Notes: a model not told the origin generated them from the letters alone. DNA of 64,000 nucleotides from QKMZ01 sp012965515 (GCA_937879965.1 CALFMP010000054.1:198167-262166); one strand, 5' to 3'. Shown: positions 27,466-36,542, counted from the stretch's first letter. Program-made: numbers and translations.

Positions 27466-28873
27466 TACATCTCTAAGAAGTCAATTACTTTGCTGGCTGC
27501 TTCTACCATTGGGTGGAATCTGGATCTTGACGGCTTGTGGTGCTTACTTTCTTGCTGAACACTTCGCAAACAACACCTTTGATCGTGAATTGCTCAACTC
27601 AGCAGACTCTGTAATCGCACGCTTAAGATCAGATCCAGTAAAGATTTGGGTAGATATGCCCCCCGCTGCGCAAGCAATCCTAAGGCACAACAATAGAGAC
27701 AAAATCTACTATCAAGTCCTTAAGCCCGACGGCACACGGATCTCAGGCGATGCCGTATTGCCAAAGCCGGTTCGTCATTTTGATTCACCAGTGCCGTCTT
27801 TTCGGTACGCGAAGCTTAATGGACAAGATGTCCGTATTGTTAGAGTAAAAGCGAATCTCGAGGGACATGAAGATCAGATGGTTTTGGTCCAAGTGGCTAT
27901 GACTTTGAATGCCTTGCATGAGATGACTCAACAAATATTGCTAAGTATTCTTGTTCCACAGATTTTTATGATTTGTCTTGGAGCTCTATGTGTTTCGTAC
28001 GGCATTAAGCGAGGACTGATCCCGCTTTCTAAGCTCGAAAAGGCTTTATCCGCGCGTTCGCAATTTGATCTGACTCCTGTGGAGTCAAGTGAAACTCCAT
28101 CTGAGATGAAGCCGGTAGTAAGCGCAATCAACGTTCTATTAGATAAGTTGCGAAACGATTTGGACCAGCAGCAACGTTTCGTTGCTAATGCCGCTCACCA
28201 GTTTCGCACTCCACTTGCCGGCTTGAAGACCTATATTTATGCGGCAAAACGATTGCCAGGTGATCCGAGAATGACGGAAATGTTGGAGAAAATTGAGTCA
28301 GGAGTTGACCGCTTGACACATCTGGCAAACAAATTACTCACGCTTGCGAAAGCAGAGCCACAAATAGGCAATGCGAACCATCAAGCCGTAGACTTGAATT
28401 TTGTTGCATCTGAAATGACTGCGGACTTTGTATCAGAGGCTCTTCCAAAGGGTATGGAGTTAACCTTTATTAGCTCTGAAAATCCAGCCCTGGTATTTGG
28501 TGAACTGACTGATCTTGCCGAATTAACATCAAACCTTATTGAGAATGCAGTTATCTATACACAAAGTGGAGGCAACGTCACTGTCAGGGTAAGTAACGGA
28601 GATGCAGTTCGTTTGATGGTGCAAGACAATGGCCCAGGGATTCCTGCAGAAGAAAGAGAAAAAGTGTTCGAGCGTTTTTACAGGGTGCTTGGCACGGCTG
28701 CTCCTGGAAGCGGGCTGGGCTTGCCAATCGTAAAGGAAATCGCTACAGCGCATAAAGCCACTGTTGAGATTTCCGATTGCCCAGGGGGTAAAGGTACAAC
28801 CGTTACAGTGACATTTCCTTGTGCACCAAAAGGCAATTTCAACAGTAAGAGCAAAACTAATACAGATTCTTGA
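27449..28873 (+). CDS. Membrane sensor histidine kinase, TctE/QseC-like
   Basis: 474 residues. Membrane helix ~10-33 (WLLLPLGGIWILTACGAYFLA), a periplasmic 2CSK_N-type sensor of about 130 residues (ELLNSADSVIARLR, YYQVLKPDGTRISGD), second helix ~165-187, HAMP-like linker, then HisKA with the phosphoacceptor His in NAAHQFRTPLAGL. HATPase motifs: N box NLIENAVIYT, G1 DNGPGIP, F box FERFYR, G2 GSGLGLPIV. The HQFRTPLAG form is typical of the TctE subgroup. It partners the regulator it overlaps. A symmetrical terminator follows. Confidence 0.92.
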   Translation: MNFVRDTSLRSQLLCWLLLPLGGIWILTACGAYFLAEHFANNTFDRELLNSADSVIARLRSDPVKIWVDMPPAAQAILRHNNRDKIYYQVLKPDGTRISGDAVLPKPVRHFDSPVPSFRYAKLNGQDVRIVRVKANLEGHEDQMVLVQVAMTLNALHEMTQQILLSILVPQIFMICLGALCVSYGIKRGLIPLSKLEKALSARSQFDLTPVESSETPSEMKPVVSAINVLLDKLRNDLDQQQRFVANAAHQFRTPLAGLKTYIYAAKRLPGDPRMTEMLEKIESGVDRLTHLANKLLTLAKAEPQIGNANHQAVDLNFVASEMTADFVSEALPKGMELTFISSENPALVFGELTDLAELTSNLIENAVIYTQSGGNVTVRVSNGDAVRLMVQDNGPGIPAEEREKVFERFYRVLGTAAPGSGLGLPIVKEIATAHKATVEISDCPGGKGTTVTVTFPCAPKGNFNSKSKTNTDS

Positions 28874-28965
28874 GTGTCATTCAGCGAAGATTCCGAAGAC
28901 AAAGTGCACAATGATCGAGACCAATTCTTTCATCTTTTGCAAAGTAAAAACCAGGTTGCAAGGGG

Positions 28966-28992
28966 AAAAGTCCGCACCGAGAGCGGACTTTT
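28966..28992. terminator. Bidirectional rho-independent terminator
   Basis: A perfect ten-pair stem, AAAAGTCCGC with GCGGACTTTT, and a 7-base loop. With A at one end and T at the other it can serve both the kinase gene to the left and the convergent gene at 29025. Confidence 0.8.
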
Positions 28993-29024
28993 CCTGCCGA
29001 TTAACTTATTGGCAGAACGGATCT

Positions 29025-29354
29025 TTAGGCAGATTCTGAAACCTTCCGCCGATAGTCGGAGCGCTTCCTGCGTTTCTCGTTGGCTTGTTTTTCAGAGTAC
29101 GCAAACTCTATTTCGTCAAACTGCTTCTCACTTACGCTTGCGGGTTCAATGCTTTCTGTTTCTCGTGAAAGAGCAGACATTACAACCAGACCAGAAGCCA
29201 CCGCAAATACGAACCAGAAAACACCAATCAAAGAATTTATCAGTGGTGCTCCGTGATAACCAACGAGAATACCCATGCTGACAAAAGAAATTATGCTCAG
29301 TTTTAGCAACTGAAGAAAGCGTCGCGAAGTTTCCTTAAGTTTCGTCTTTGACAT
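29025..29354 (-). CDS. Small two-helix membrane protein with basic tail
   Basis: 109 residues from the ATG at 29354 (MSKTKLKE), preceded by GAGG; the longer frame to 29474 has no support. Two hydrophobic segments lie at about 15-35 (LLKLSIISFVSMGILVGY) and 42-62 (SLIGVFWFVFAVASGLVVM). The last 45 residues are hydrophilic, first acidic (EIEFAYSEKQ) then strongly basic (EKRRKRSDYRRK). Family not recognised. It is 167 bases downstream of the KaiB-like gene on the same strand. Confidence 0.65.
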   Translation of the reverse strand: MSKTKLKETSRRFLQLLKLSIISFVSMGILVGYHGAPLINSLIGVFWFVFAVASGLVVMSALSRETESIEPASVSEKQFDEIEFAYSEKQANEKRRKRSDYRRKVSESA

Positions 29355-29521
29355 CTGGTTGCCTCGCAAGCGAGAAATAGCGCACGAACCTTGCAATTTA
29401 GAACACGAATATTTCGCGAACTTTTCGGAATCGGCGCCGGTGAATGTGAATTGGCTAATGTACAAACTACTCAACCAGAAACCAGTTTGTCGCTATTGTT
29501 ACGCCTAACATTCGTCCCTTA

Positions 29522-29815
29522 TCAATGACAAATGTCTGAAGGTGCTGCTTTGAAGCCGAAGATCTGTCTCATCCGCTCGAAATCAGCAAAATTACCTGCG
29601 TAGTGAACGTTACTGCTGTCCAGGTGCTTGAGGAGCGCTGGAGTGTTGCTGATTCCTTGACTTTCTTTTGACTCGGGATCTTTGGTAACATCCACGATGG
29701 TCAATTCATAATCATTGAATGAATGATATTCCAGTGCTTTGTAAAGCTGAGAAAGTGCGGTTGTGGATTCACCACCTCGCACAAAAAGAGTTAGTTTTAT
29801 TTGCGATGAAGTCAA
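29522..29815 (-). CDS. KaiB-like protein
   Basis: 97 residues with the thioredoxin-like KaiB fold. The first strand KLTLFVRGGESTTALSQLYKAL aligns with the KaiB strand-helix start (KLYVAGN..RALKTL), YELTIVDVTKDPESKESQGISNTPALLK matches the KaiB VIDVLKNPQLAEE..ATPTL region, and NFADFERMRQIFGF the C-terminal helix. KaiB is the cyanobacterial clock component; KaiB-like proteins elsewhere act in stress or signalling. No KaiC or KaiA is in the window. It is next to a degenerate GGDEF protein. Confidence 0.8.
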   Translation of the reverse strand: MTSSQIKLTLFVRGGESTTALSQLYKALEYHSFNDYELTIVDVTKDPESKESQGISNTPALLKHLDSSNVHYAGNFADFERMRQIFGFKAAPSDICH

Positions 29816-29920
29816 TTTATGGTCCTTTCTAGGACGGCTCCCGACGGCACTTCAAGGATATTGTCCGTTTGATTATATGTCTGGCTCTTTCGGCACTCTT
29901 TCGTTTCTTCGCAATTAGAA

Positions 29921-30541
29921 TTACGCAGTGATTTTCGCAACGGCAACTCGATTTCCTCCAGTCGATATGACTTGATCACATGCTTGATCAGCTTGAAGAA
30001 TGAGCATGTCTTGATCACCCTTGTGTCCAGGCTTATGTGAAATGCCAATGCTGACCGTAAAATGGAGTGAGCGATAATTCCACATGAATTCTGCCGCTAC
30101 GACCGACTTGCGTATGTATTCGGAATATTCTGTAGCAATCGCACCATTTACTCCGGGCAGAAGAATTAGATAACGGCTCTCAACGTATCTACCGATTATT
30201 ACCCCACTATCGCCGCCAAAAATCAGGTTGCGATGGTGGCAAAGTGTTTGCTCGATAAACAGATTCACGCTGGCAGCAGCTTCGCTGCCATAATTCATCT
30301 CAAATGCAGCAAACTCATCAATCGTAAGTACCATGAGGCTAATAGGCTGTTGAGATCTAAAGGCTTCACAACACGATAGATAAATCTTGTTTCTTGTCTG
30401 CTGAAAATCTGTAATCTCCGGGTTCGCCGATTCATCGGAAAAACTTTGCTGTGTTGAAGGTTTTCTCTGCGCTCGATACGAGCCAGTCAGGCTGGCGAAC
30501 ATTCCACTATTTACTCGCCAAGCCGGTCTTTGATCGCTCAT
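29921..30541 (-). CDS. Degenerate GGDEF-domain protein
   Basis: 206 residues. After a polar N-terminus (~55 residues) the rest fits a diguanylate-cyclase fold: SLMVLTIDEFAAFEMNYG, then the active-site hairpin position, YIRKSVVAAEF, FTVSIGIS and LQADQACDQVISTGGNRVAV. Where GGDEF should be, the sequence reads RYVESR, so metal and GTP binding are lost and catalysis is not expected. It may act as a sensor or binding domain. It is 105 bases upstream of the KaiB-like gene on the same strand, and a shared transcript is possible. Confidence 0.75.
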   Translation of the reverse strand: MSDQRPAWRVNSGMFASLTGSYRAQRKPSTQQSFSDESANPEITDFQQTRNKIYLSCCEAFRSQQPISLMVLTIDEFAAFEMNYGSEAAASVNLFIEQTLCHHRNLIFGGDSGVIIGRYVESRYLILLPGVNGAIATEYSEYIRKSVVAAEFMWNYRSLHFTVSIGISHKPGHKGDQDMLILQADQACDQVISTGGNRVAVAKITA

Positions 30542-30882
30542 TTGAATCCAATCAATCTAGATGACTACACCTTCAATTTAGCACTAGAAACGCAACTGCG
30601 GTTACGATGAGGATTTTTGACTGCACCATTGCGTTCCTATCTAGAAAGATCAAAGACTGTCACCAGCGTTGACATTTGCTGGAGTCATTTACACTTTGTA
30701 GACGATTTCTTTTTCGGAAAGAAAGCCGAAAGACCAATAACTTATTCTAGTTGAAGTGGTGGCCCTCCTTATGGATGTTTCCTATTTCCTCTACCTGTTT
30801 TTCCATAGCCACCGCTACTTTTTATTTCTCATCTGCCATTTGCAGACTTTCCTAGGCGCATCACACCAAAGTCGGATGATAC
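30542..30882. other. Divergent intergenic region
   Basis: 341 AT-rich bases between the leftward GGDEF-like gene and the rightward kinase-like gene. Presumed promoters only; no repeat, hairpin or RNA gene was recognised. Confidence 0.4.
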
Positions 30883-32673
30883 ATGCCGTTTCCATCCTCA
30901 GGCGAAAGCAAGGATGTCTCCACATACGATGGGGGCATTCTTGCTGATGCGTCCGTACGGCGAAGGTTAGACCAGGAAAACAATCAGAGTTATCTAGATA
31001 TAGCTGTTCATACAATCTTCGATCCTTTGACCAGGCTGACTACAAAGAGTGATAAGTATTCTGAGGAGTTGACCGGCTATACAAAAGGCTTCATTAAGTC
31101 TCTTCCGCTGTTCATGAAGGGGCGTTTGCCTCTTGCTGGACTACTCATCACCTATGCTGCAGATGAGGCAAAAACCAATGATTCCATACAAAATCAGTTG
31201 CTTGACGCAGGCCTTGGATCTTCCAAGGGACTTCTTTTAAAAGGAACCTTTAGGGCCTTAGGTGGACAAGGCGCTACACCTGGTATGACTGGTGTTGGTA
31301 TCGGAATAACATCAAGAATCACAGATACTGCCTTGAGTCGCGCTAACTACATTGATTCCGACAAGAATTTCAATCTGAGCCTGGGTCTTCAATCAACACT
31401 TTCTGCTGGGTTCAACCCAAAAGCGCTGGCTATGGATGCCATAACGTTCGCAGCATCAGATGTCCTGTGGGCGAGAATCATGAATAATTCCAGAGGAACA
31501 GCCTGGTACAGACCAGAGATAACACATGCAATTTCTGGCGGAACAATGGGACTGACGAGTGAATTCGGTAATGAATTGCATCGCCAAGTTTCTGCAGAAG
31601 GGCACATTGACACTGGTTTACTCATGCAAAGGAGTCTGACCAGAGGAGCGTTTGACGCTCTAGCCGGTGGATTGGGCGGACTGCAAACACGTAGATATGG
31701 CAAATTGATTCCTGCCATCCGAGACAGTGCTGAAGTTAGAGCAAGCGCACGTGCCACCCCATTTCAAAAAGGTTTGCTCGCTGACAGTGCACAGGTTGCC
31801 CTCAGGGATGGAACTTTCATTCTGGACAAGAAACTGCCCTCTCTAACAACAGAGACTTGGGTCGGCTGGACTCATACTTCGAGCGGAGAAAAAATACGCA
31901 GCGTTTTCAGACCTAGCAACGGCACTGAGGCTTTCGCTCACCGGATGCAATCTGAAATTGCAGCTTATGGACTGCAGACACTTGGTATGAAGATGGCTGT
32001 ACCGGTGACCGTTGCACGAAAAGTAGAGATCGGTGGAAAAACTTACTCCGGATACATTCAAGAAATGGAAGGAGTTAGCCTGGCCGCCTTTGCAAAGAAA
32101 AGGCTAGGAAACGCCCCTTCAAGACGGAATTTACAAGAGTTGCTTCAGTCAAAACAAAGTCTTCATGAAAGCTATTCAAATGCCTGGCTGCACAGAATGA
32201 TTTTCGGTGAGTGGGACAACCACGCTCTCAATATGACTGTGAACAAAAAGAACCCTGGAGCACCACAAGTCCGAAACATTGATTTAGGCGATAGTCTGCG
32301 CCCTGCTGAGTCCCTACTTGACGTAACCCCGACACCTGGAGTCAGGCAAGGCTACGACAAGATAAATGCAAGGCTGTATAGAGATCTTGCGGGTAAGAAA
32401 TTAGACAGCACTACCTTATCCTATCTAAAGGACATTCAGAGCCGTTTCTCGACGCCTCTTGGACGTTCAAATTTGCTTTCGATAGGCATGACACCACAGC
32501 AAACAGATGGAGTGCTTGGACGAATAAACTGGCTTGTGAAAAATGAAAGAATGCCCGTGGGCAAAGAAGCTCTCTTTTACCTGCACCTAAATGATGCAAG
32601 ACGCGCCTTTGAGCGCTTCTATGGTAAGGCGAAAGCGCAGAGCAAGGATGATCAGACGAATTATTTTGAGTAG
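30883..32673 (+). CDS. Protein with PI3/4-kinase or HipA-like C-terminal kinase domain
   Basis: 596 residues in two parts. Residues ~60-290 are Gly/Ala/Leu-rich with several amphipathic or weakly hydrophobic stretches (FMKGRLPLAGLLITYAADE, ATPGMTGVGIGITSRI), possibly membrane-interacting. Residues ~320-560 fit the atypical kinase fold shared by PI3/4-kinases, HipA and FAM20: nucleotide-binding strand SVFRPSNG (Arg where Lys is usual), Glu358 in SEIAAYGL, hinge region GYIQEMEGVSLA, catalytic loop GEWDNHALNMTV (Asp445, Asn450) and metal-binding NIDLGD (Asp467). It might phosphorylate a lipid, protein or small molecule. The substrate is unknown. It is followed after 38 bases by a truncated GT20 gene on the same strand. 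Confidence 0.7.
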   Translation: MPFPSSGESKDVSTYDGGILADASVRRRLDQENNQSYLDIAVHTIFDPLTRLTTKSDKYSEELTGYTKGFIKSLPLFMKGRLPLAGLLITYAADEAKTNDSIQNQLLDAGLGSSKGLLLKGTFRALGGQGATPGMTGVGIGITSRITDTALSRANYIDSDKNFNLSLGLQSTLSAGFNPKALAMDAITFAASDVLWARIMNNSRGTAWYRPEITHAISGGTMGLTSEFGNELHRQVSAEGHIDTGLLMQRSLTRGAFDALAGGLGGLQTRRYGKLIPAIRDSAEVRASARATPFQKGLLADSAQVALRDGTFILDKKLPSLTTETWVGWTHTSSGEKIRSVFRPSNGTEAFAHRMQSEIAAYGLQTLGMKMAVPVTVARKVEIGGKTYSGYIQEMEGVSLAAFAKKRLGNAPSRRNLQELLQSKQSLHESYSNAWLHRMIFGEWDNHALNMTVNKKNPGAPQVRNIDLGDSLRPAESLLDVTPTPGVRQGYDKINARLYRDLAGKKLDSTTLSYLKDIQSRFSTPLGRSNLLSIGMTPQQTDGVLGRINWLVKNERMPVGKEALFYLHLNDARRAFERFYGKAKAQSKDDQTNYFE

Positions 32674-32711
32674 ATGGTGAAACTTTGGCCCGCAATCTTT
32701 AGGAAATTCGC

Positions 32712-33395
32712 ATGAACATAATGTCGTACAAAGGCCCAATAGCCACGGACCCCGCAGCTAAGTCGCTGAGCAAATTGTTTTGCAGCTCGAATGAATTGCG
32801 ACACCAATGGTGGTTCATGCAAGACAATTCATTTCATTGTTGCACAACCGACACGGCTCTTAGTCACTCCATCTGTGACTTCCCTGAGCCGGTGGTGGAA
32901 GGGCATTCGCTTTACTGTAATGAATTTCTCTGGCCTGTATTTCATGAACTGGATAAGTCCATTCACTTCAAGCAGCCAGATCGCCAGATGTTTCATCAAT
33001 TCAATATCTTTTTTGCACAGAGTATGCTTGGTTTCGATCAATTATCGATTGTGCAACCCATTATTATCAGCGGGTATCATCTCGCTCTCTGTCCGCAAAT
33101 TCTCTATAACTGTTCAGGCTTTCGCAGCACATTTTTCTGGAATCTACCGTGGCCGGAAGACGTAAGTAAAATCTATATTCCGTTTGTTTCGGAGATTGCA
33201 CTTGGGCTTCTACACGCACAGAGCCTTGGATTTACCACTACGGAATCCGCGTCGAACTTTCTTGCGTTTGTGGCAAAAATAATGCCAAACTACCGCGTCG
33301 ACATTTCTGGACGCAAGATTGAAAATCTGTACGAGCCAGAACACAATATTTCGATTCAATTTGACCCTTTTGATTGTGGCTCTTCGAGAAACTGA
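32712..33395 (+). pseudogene. Truncated GT20 paralogue (N-terminal half only)
   Basis: 227 residues that align along their whole length with the first half of the GT20 enzyme at 25235: MNIMSYKGP with MNILSYRGP, EGHSLYCNEFLWPVFHEL with EGHYRYCNEFLWPVLHEL, FWNLPWP with FWHIPWP. It stops where the second Rossmann domain, which binds the nucleotide sugar, should begin. The catalytic His of FWHIPWP is Asn. So it cannot be an active synthase. The frame is intact, has a good AGGA site and a normal stop, and could still make a regulatory or interacting protein, so 'pseudogene' is not certain. Confidence 0.7.
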
Positions 33396-33424
33396 TCGAG
33401 CTCAGAACCAGAAATTTTCCTAGA

Positions 33425-33460
33425 GCGGACAGCGAGGCAATGACATGCCTCGCTATCCGC
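33425..33460. terminator. Long hairpin between convergent genes
   Basis: GCGGA and AGCGAGGCA (33425-33439) pair with TGCCTCGCT and TCCGC (33446-33460) around a 6-base loop, with one mismatch. It lies between the ends of the truncated GT20 gene and the patatin gene, but lacks a T run, so termination is inferred from position. Confidence 0.5.
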
Positions 33461-33545
33461 CTGGGGTAACGAGTGAGAAAAGCGATCTCAACGCAAGTGC
33501 GCTCTATCTCCTTCGAGAATAGCGCGTTTTACGAAGAGCCGCACG

Positions 33546-34622
33546 TTAAATTCGCTTGGGATGATTCACTCGAGACTTTATAATATCGATCTGGTTTCTA
33601 TTCTGTTCAATTGCGTGTAGACCAGCTTTTATTGCCTGTAGTTTTTGAAGCGCAGCCAACTCTCCTGCCTTGATGGCGCACTTCAAATGCTCCTCGTCAA
33701 AAGTGTGCATAGTCATGAACTCCACTTTTGGTTCTATGATAATATCAGCGGTCCCAACGGCTTTTCCTTCAATCTCAGCCATCAATATGCTTGTTACACG
33801 GTCAGCATACTCTAAATTGGTATCAAATTCCTTTCTCGGAGACTTTTCCAGATACGAATGAAGCTTCACTGCCACTACAAGTGGTGCTCCTAGAGCATCA
33901 GCGATGCCGGTAGGCAGGTTGGACCTGATCCCCCCATCAACCAATTGTGGGCCTTCTATTGAGCCTGGTGAACGATACATGAAAGGAACTGTGTTGCTTA
34001 CTCTTACAGCAAATGAGACCTTTCCGCTACTTATCCAGACGGGCTTTGTATCGATGAGATTAAGCGAAGTGACGACCAGTGGAATTTTCAAGTCTTTAAA
34101 TTCCGTCACTCCCGAAGGCAGATTGTTTTCTATAAATCTTGCTATTGACCTTCCACTGTACAACCCGATTTTTGGTTTCAGAAACATGAGGCGAGAAAGT
34201 CCATAGCGTGCACCGTATATGATTGACTGCAGAAATCTCGGTCTGGGAAAGTAAGCTTTTTTCAGGTCGCCATTGAGGGCTAATTTTTCGATTTCCTCCG
34301 GTGTGAGACCTGCCGCATAGAGACTGCCAATCATCGCTCCGACGCTACTGCCAGTAATGAGAGCAGGCTCAATGCCTTCTTTGTGCAATACCTTTAGTAC
34401 GCCGATATGAGCTACTCCTCTTGAACCTCCACCAGCTAACGTCAAGGCGAGGCGTATCTTCGTTGGGGTTTTGAGCATATTTGGAGCGGAAGTCTTTTTA
34501 GCGCTTGGTGGTTGAGCTATTGCACTTCCGCTTTCCATAGCCAATACTTGCGTGCACAAACCGGTGAGCAACACGGTGAAGAAAATCAAGCAGGTAACTT
34601 GTCTTGTGGAATTCTTTGACAT
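33546..34622 (-). CDS. Patatin-like phospholipase, secreted
   Basis: 358 residues. A signal peptide occupies about 1-28 (VTCLIFFTVLLTGLCTQVLA). The RssA-type patatin domain follows: oxyanion motif LAGGGSRGVAHIGVL, nucleophile Ser in GSSVGAM, and the dyad Asp in VDGGIRSNLP. It should hydrolyse acyl esters of phospholipids or lysophospholipids outside the cytoplasm. The C-terminal ~80 residues are helical. It is divergent from the coiled-coil gene at 34893, 270 bases away. Confidence 0.9.
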   Translation of the reverse strand: MSKNSTRQVTCLIFFTVLLTGLCTQVLAMESGSAIAQPPSAKKTSAPNMLKTPTKIRLALTLAGGGSRGVAHIGVLKVLHKEGIEPALITGSSVGAMIGSLYAAGLTPEEIEKLALNGDLKKAYFPRPRFLQSIIYGARYGLSRLMFLKPKIGLYSGRSIARFIENNLPSGVTEFKDLKIPLVVTSLNLIDTKPVWISSGKVSFAVRVSNTVPFMYRSPGSIEGPQLVDGGIRSNLPTGIADALGAPLVVAVKLHSYLEKSPRKEFDTNLEYADRVTSILMAEIEGKAVGTADIIIEPKVEFMTMHTFDEEHLKCAIKAGELAALQKLQAIKAGLHAIEQNRNQIDIIKSRVNHPKRI

Positions 34623-34892
34623 GGCACTCCAGCAGCGGTTTCCTCGCTCTCTCTTTCAGCTGTGACGCTCAACATTGCTGGCAGTTCCGAGTCAGAAGAT
34701 GCAGGGCGGCTTGTTTGAGCCCTTACTGTGCGCGCAGTCTTCTAATAACTTAATTACCCAGCCCTGATGGAACTGTAAATTCACCTACGAGTCTAAATTC
34801 CTATGAAAGTGGCAAACAAGCCTCTTCGAAAGTTGGCAGTCTAATTCGTTCAGGGATTTACGCCGCCGGCCAAAGAGAAATGAGGTGAAGAA

Positions 34893-36014
34893 ATGAAATT
34901 CTCTGCAATGAAATCGTGCTCACCTGCCTGCTTACGCCGACTTGGGGCCACCTATCTTTCCCCTGTCTTTCTGCTTCTTGCATGCATGGGTATTGGCGGC
35001 GCTAGTGTTTCTGCCGAACCTTTTGCAAATCAATTGTCTTCGCAATCAAGTTTCACGAACGGCAATTCTGTCACTAGAAACGAAAAGCTTACCCAAAATG
35101 GAGATGCGGCACCTAATGCCGAATCTTCAGCAATTCAAGCGTCGCCGGTTGAGGAGCACATTAGCTCATCAGAAAAGACGTTTTCTTCTTCAAATGGTAA
35201 AGATGCGACTCACACTAGACTGCAAAAGGGAGGCATTGTTAAACAATCGGATCATAAGTCGAACGATGGCTTGTCCTTTTTCAATCCTCTTTCCGCACTT
35301 AATCCAATTGGTAAGTTGAACCCATTCGAGATGCTCCTCGAACCAGTGACCAAGCTTCAAAAGCAGTCATTAAGATTAGAACAGGAATTGGTCAAATTGA
35401 CCGAGCCGGTAATGCAGCTTAATCCCTCTCTAAAATCGCTGGAGCAAAAAATGACACTTCTGGAAAGCGGAATGACCGACGTGAAAGGAGACATAAGCAA
35501 TATTGGAGCAAAAATTTCGCCGATGCAGAATCAGCTTGTCGATGTACATAAGACAATTTCGAATCTACAAAGCAATCTCAAAGATATGAAGACTGAACTC
35601 ATTAAGACTCGAGGCAACATAGAAGGAGTCAATTCTCAGTTAGGCTCTATTCGCGGTGACATACAAGGAATTCGCAACGACATTGGTTCTGTGCGCTCCA
35701 GTATTGACCAAGTTAAGAAGCCAATAGCGAAACTAGAAAATCCAATAACGTCACTGAGTCAACCAATCGCTGATCTAAAAGGTCCGATCACCAGGCTGCA
35801 AGCGCCGCTTTCACGCATTGAGAAACCAATAACAGAGGTTGATACAAGACTGAGGAATCTAGATTTGAAACTCTCCGAGCTGAGAGATGTAATCAAAATG
35901 ATTCTCACCTCTATATATGTCGCAGCTGGTGTTATTGCAGTGGGTACGCCAATTGCTGCAATTTTTGTGTTTCGAAACAGGCGAGCTATTGTGTCAAGAA
36001 GAGCCGATTCCTAG
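34893..36014 (+). CDS. Exported coiled-coil protein with proline heptads and C-terminal anchor
   Basis: 373 residues. The first ~41 form a signal-like segment (FLLLACMGIGGASVSA). A Ser/Asn-rich linker runs to ~125. Residues ~150-335 are continuous heptads (SIRGDIQ, GIRNDIG, SVRSSID and so on). Six successive heptads have Pro at the same position, residues 277, 284, 291, 298, 305 and 312 (PIAKLEN, PITSLSQ, PIADLKG ...). A membrane helix at ~339-360 (SIYVAAGVIAVGTPIAAIFVF) and a basic tail end it. A strong GAGGTGA lies before the ATG. It may be a cell-envelope spacer; the family is unknown. Confidence 0.75.
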   Translation: MKFSAMKSCSPACLRRLGATYLSPVFLLLACMGIGGASVSAEPFANQLSSQSSFTNGNSVTRNEKLTQNGDAAPNAESSAIQASPVEEHISSSEKTFSSSNGKDATHTRLQKGGIVKQSDHKSNDGLSFFNPLSALNPIGKLNPFEMLLEPVTKLQKQSLRLEQELVKLTEPVMQLNPSLKSLEQKMTLLESGMTDVKGDISNIGAKISPMQNQLVDVHKTISNLQSNLKDMKTELIKTRGNIEGVNSQLGSIRGDIQGIRNDIGSVRSSIDQVKKPIAKLENPITSLSQPIADLKGPITRLQAPLSRIEKPITEVDTRLRNLDLKLSELRDVIKMILTSIYVAAGVIAVGTPIAAIFVFRNRRAIVSRRADS

Positions 36015-36161
36015 TCGTTAGGACGCGAGTCAGAACAATCGGCACTCTGTACTGAGGGCGCGGCAGAAAGATTGTGGTTGCCATTCTTTGTCGCTATTCA
36101 TTGTTGCTAACCGCTATTTTTTGAGTTTCAATATGGTTAGACGCATTGGAGGCGTCGATCT

Positions 36162-36437
36162 ATGAAAACCGAAACTATCCGTCAAATTCGCAACATCTTG
36201 CTTAGAACGTTTGCCGTGACATTTGTTTTGAATCTGCTGATGGCAACAGCTACTTTTGGACTTTGGGACACCTGGACCTCTATTACCGGACAGTGGTTCC
36301 ACACGTCTCCACAGTCTCTCGGCCCACAGATGATCAATTTCTTCACGACAATCAAATTCTTTGCCTTATTCGTCCTTTTGGGACCTGCTCTTGCCTTACA
36401 TTGGACTCTCACAGCAGAGGCAAAGGAGGCTGTCTAA
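36162..36437 (+). CDS. Small two-helix membrane protein (91 aa)
   Basis: Two hydrophobic segments, ~15-35 (FAVTFVLNLLMATATFGLW) and ~62-82 (TIKFFALFVLLGPALALHW), joined by a polar loop with a few aromatics. GGAGG lies nine bases before the ATG. It ends EAKEAV. The family was not recognised. Its orientation matches the coiled-coil gene before it, 147 bases away. Confidence 0.7.
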   Translation: MKTETIRQIRNILLRTFAVTFVLNLLMATATFGLWDTWTSITGQWFHTSPQSLGPQMINFFTTIKFFALFVLLGPALALHWTLTAEAKEAV

Positions 36438-36542
36438 AGTTTCAACATGCGGCGCAAATTGCAGACTGTCTAGGCTTGAGTATGATTTCAGTTAACTGTG
36501 ATACTCTGTGCTCCTCGGGTGTACTCACCTGGGTATTAATGA

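Noticed and set aside
29812..30048. 78-codon minus-strand frame next to the KaiB-like gene
   Set aside because: Over half of it overlaps the GGDEF-like gene in another frame, and it lacks support of its own.
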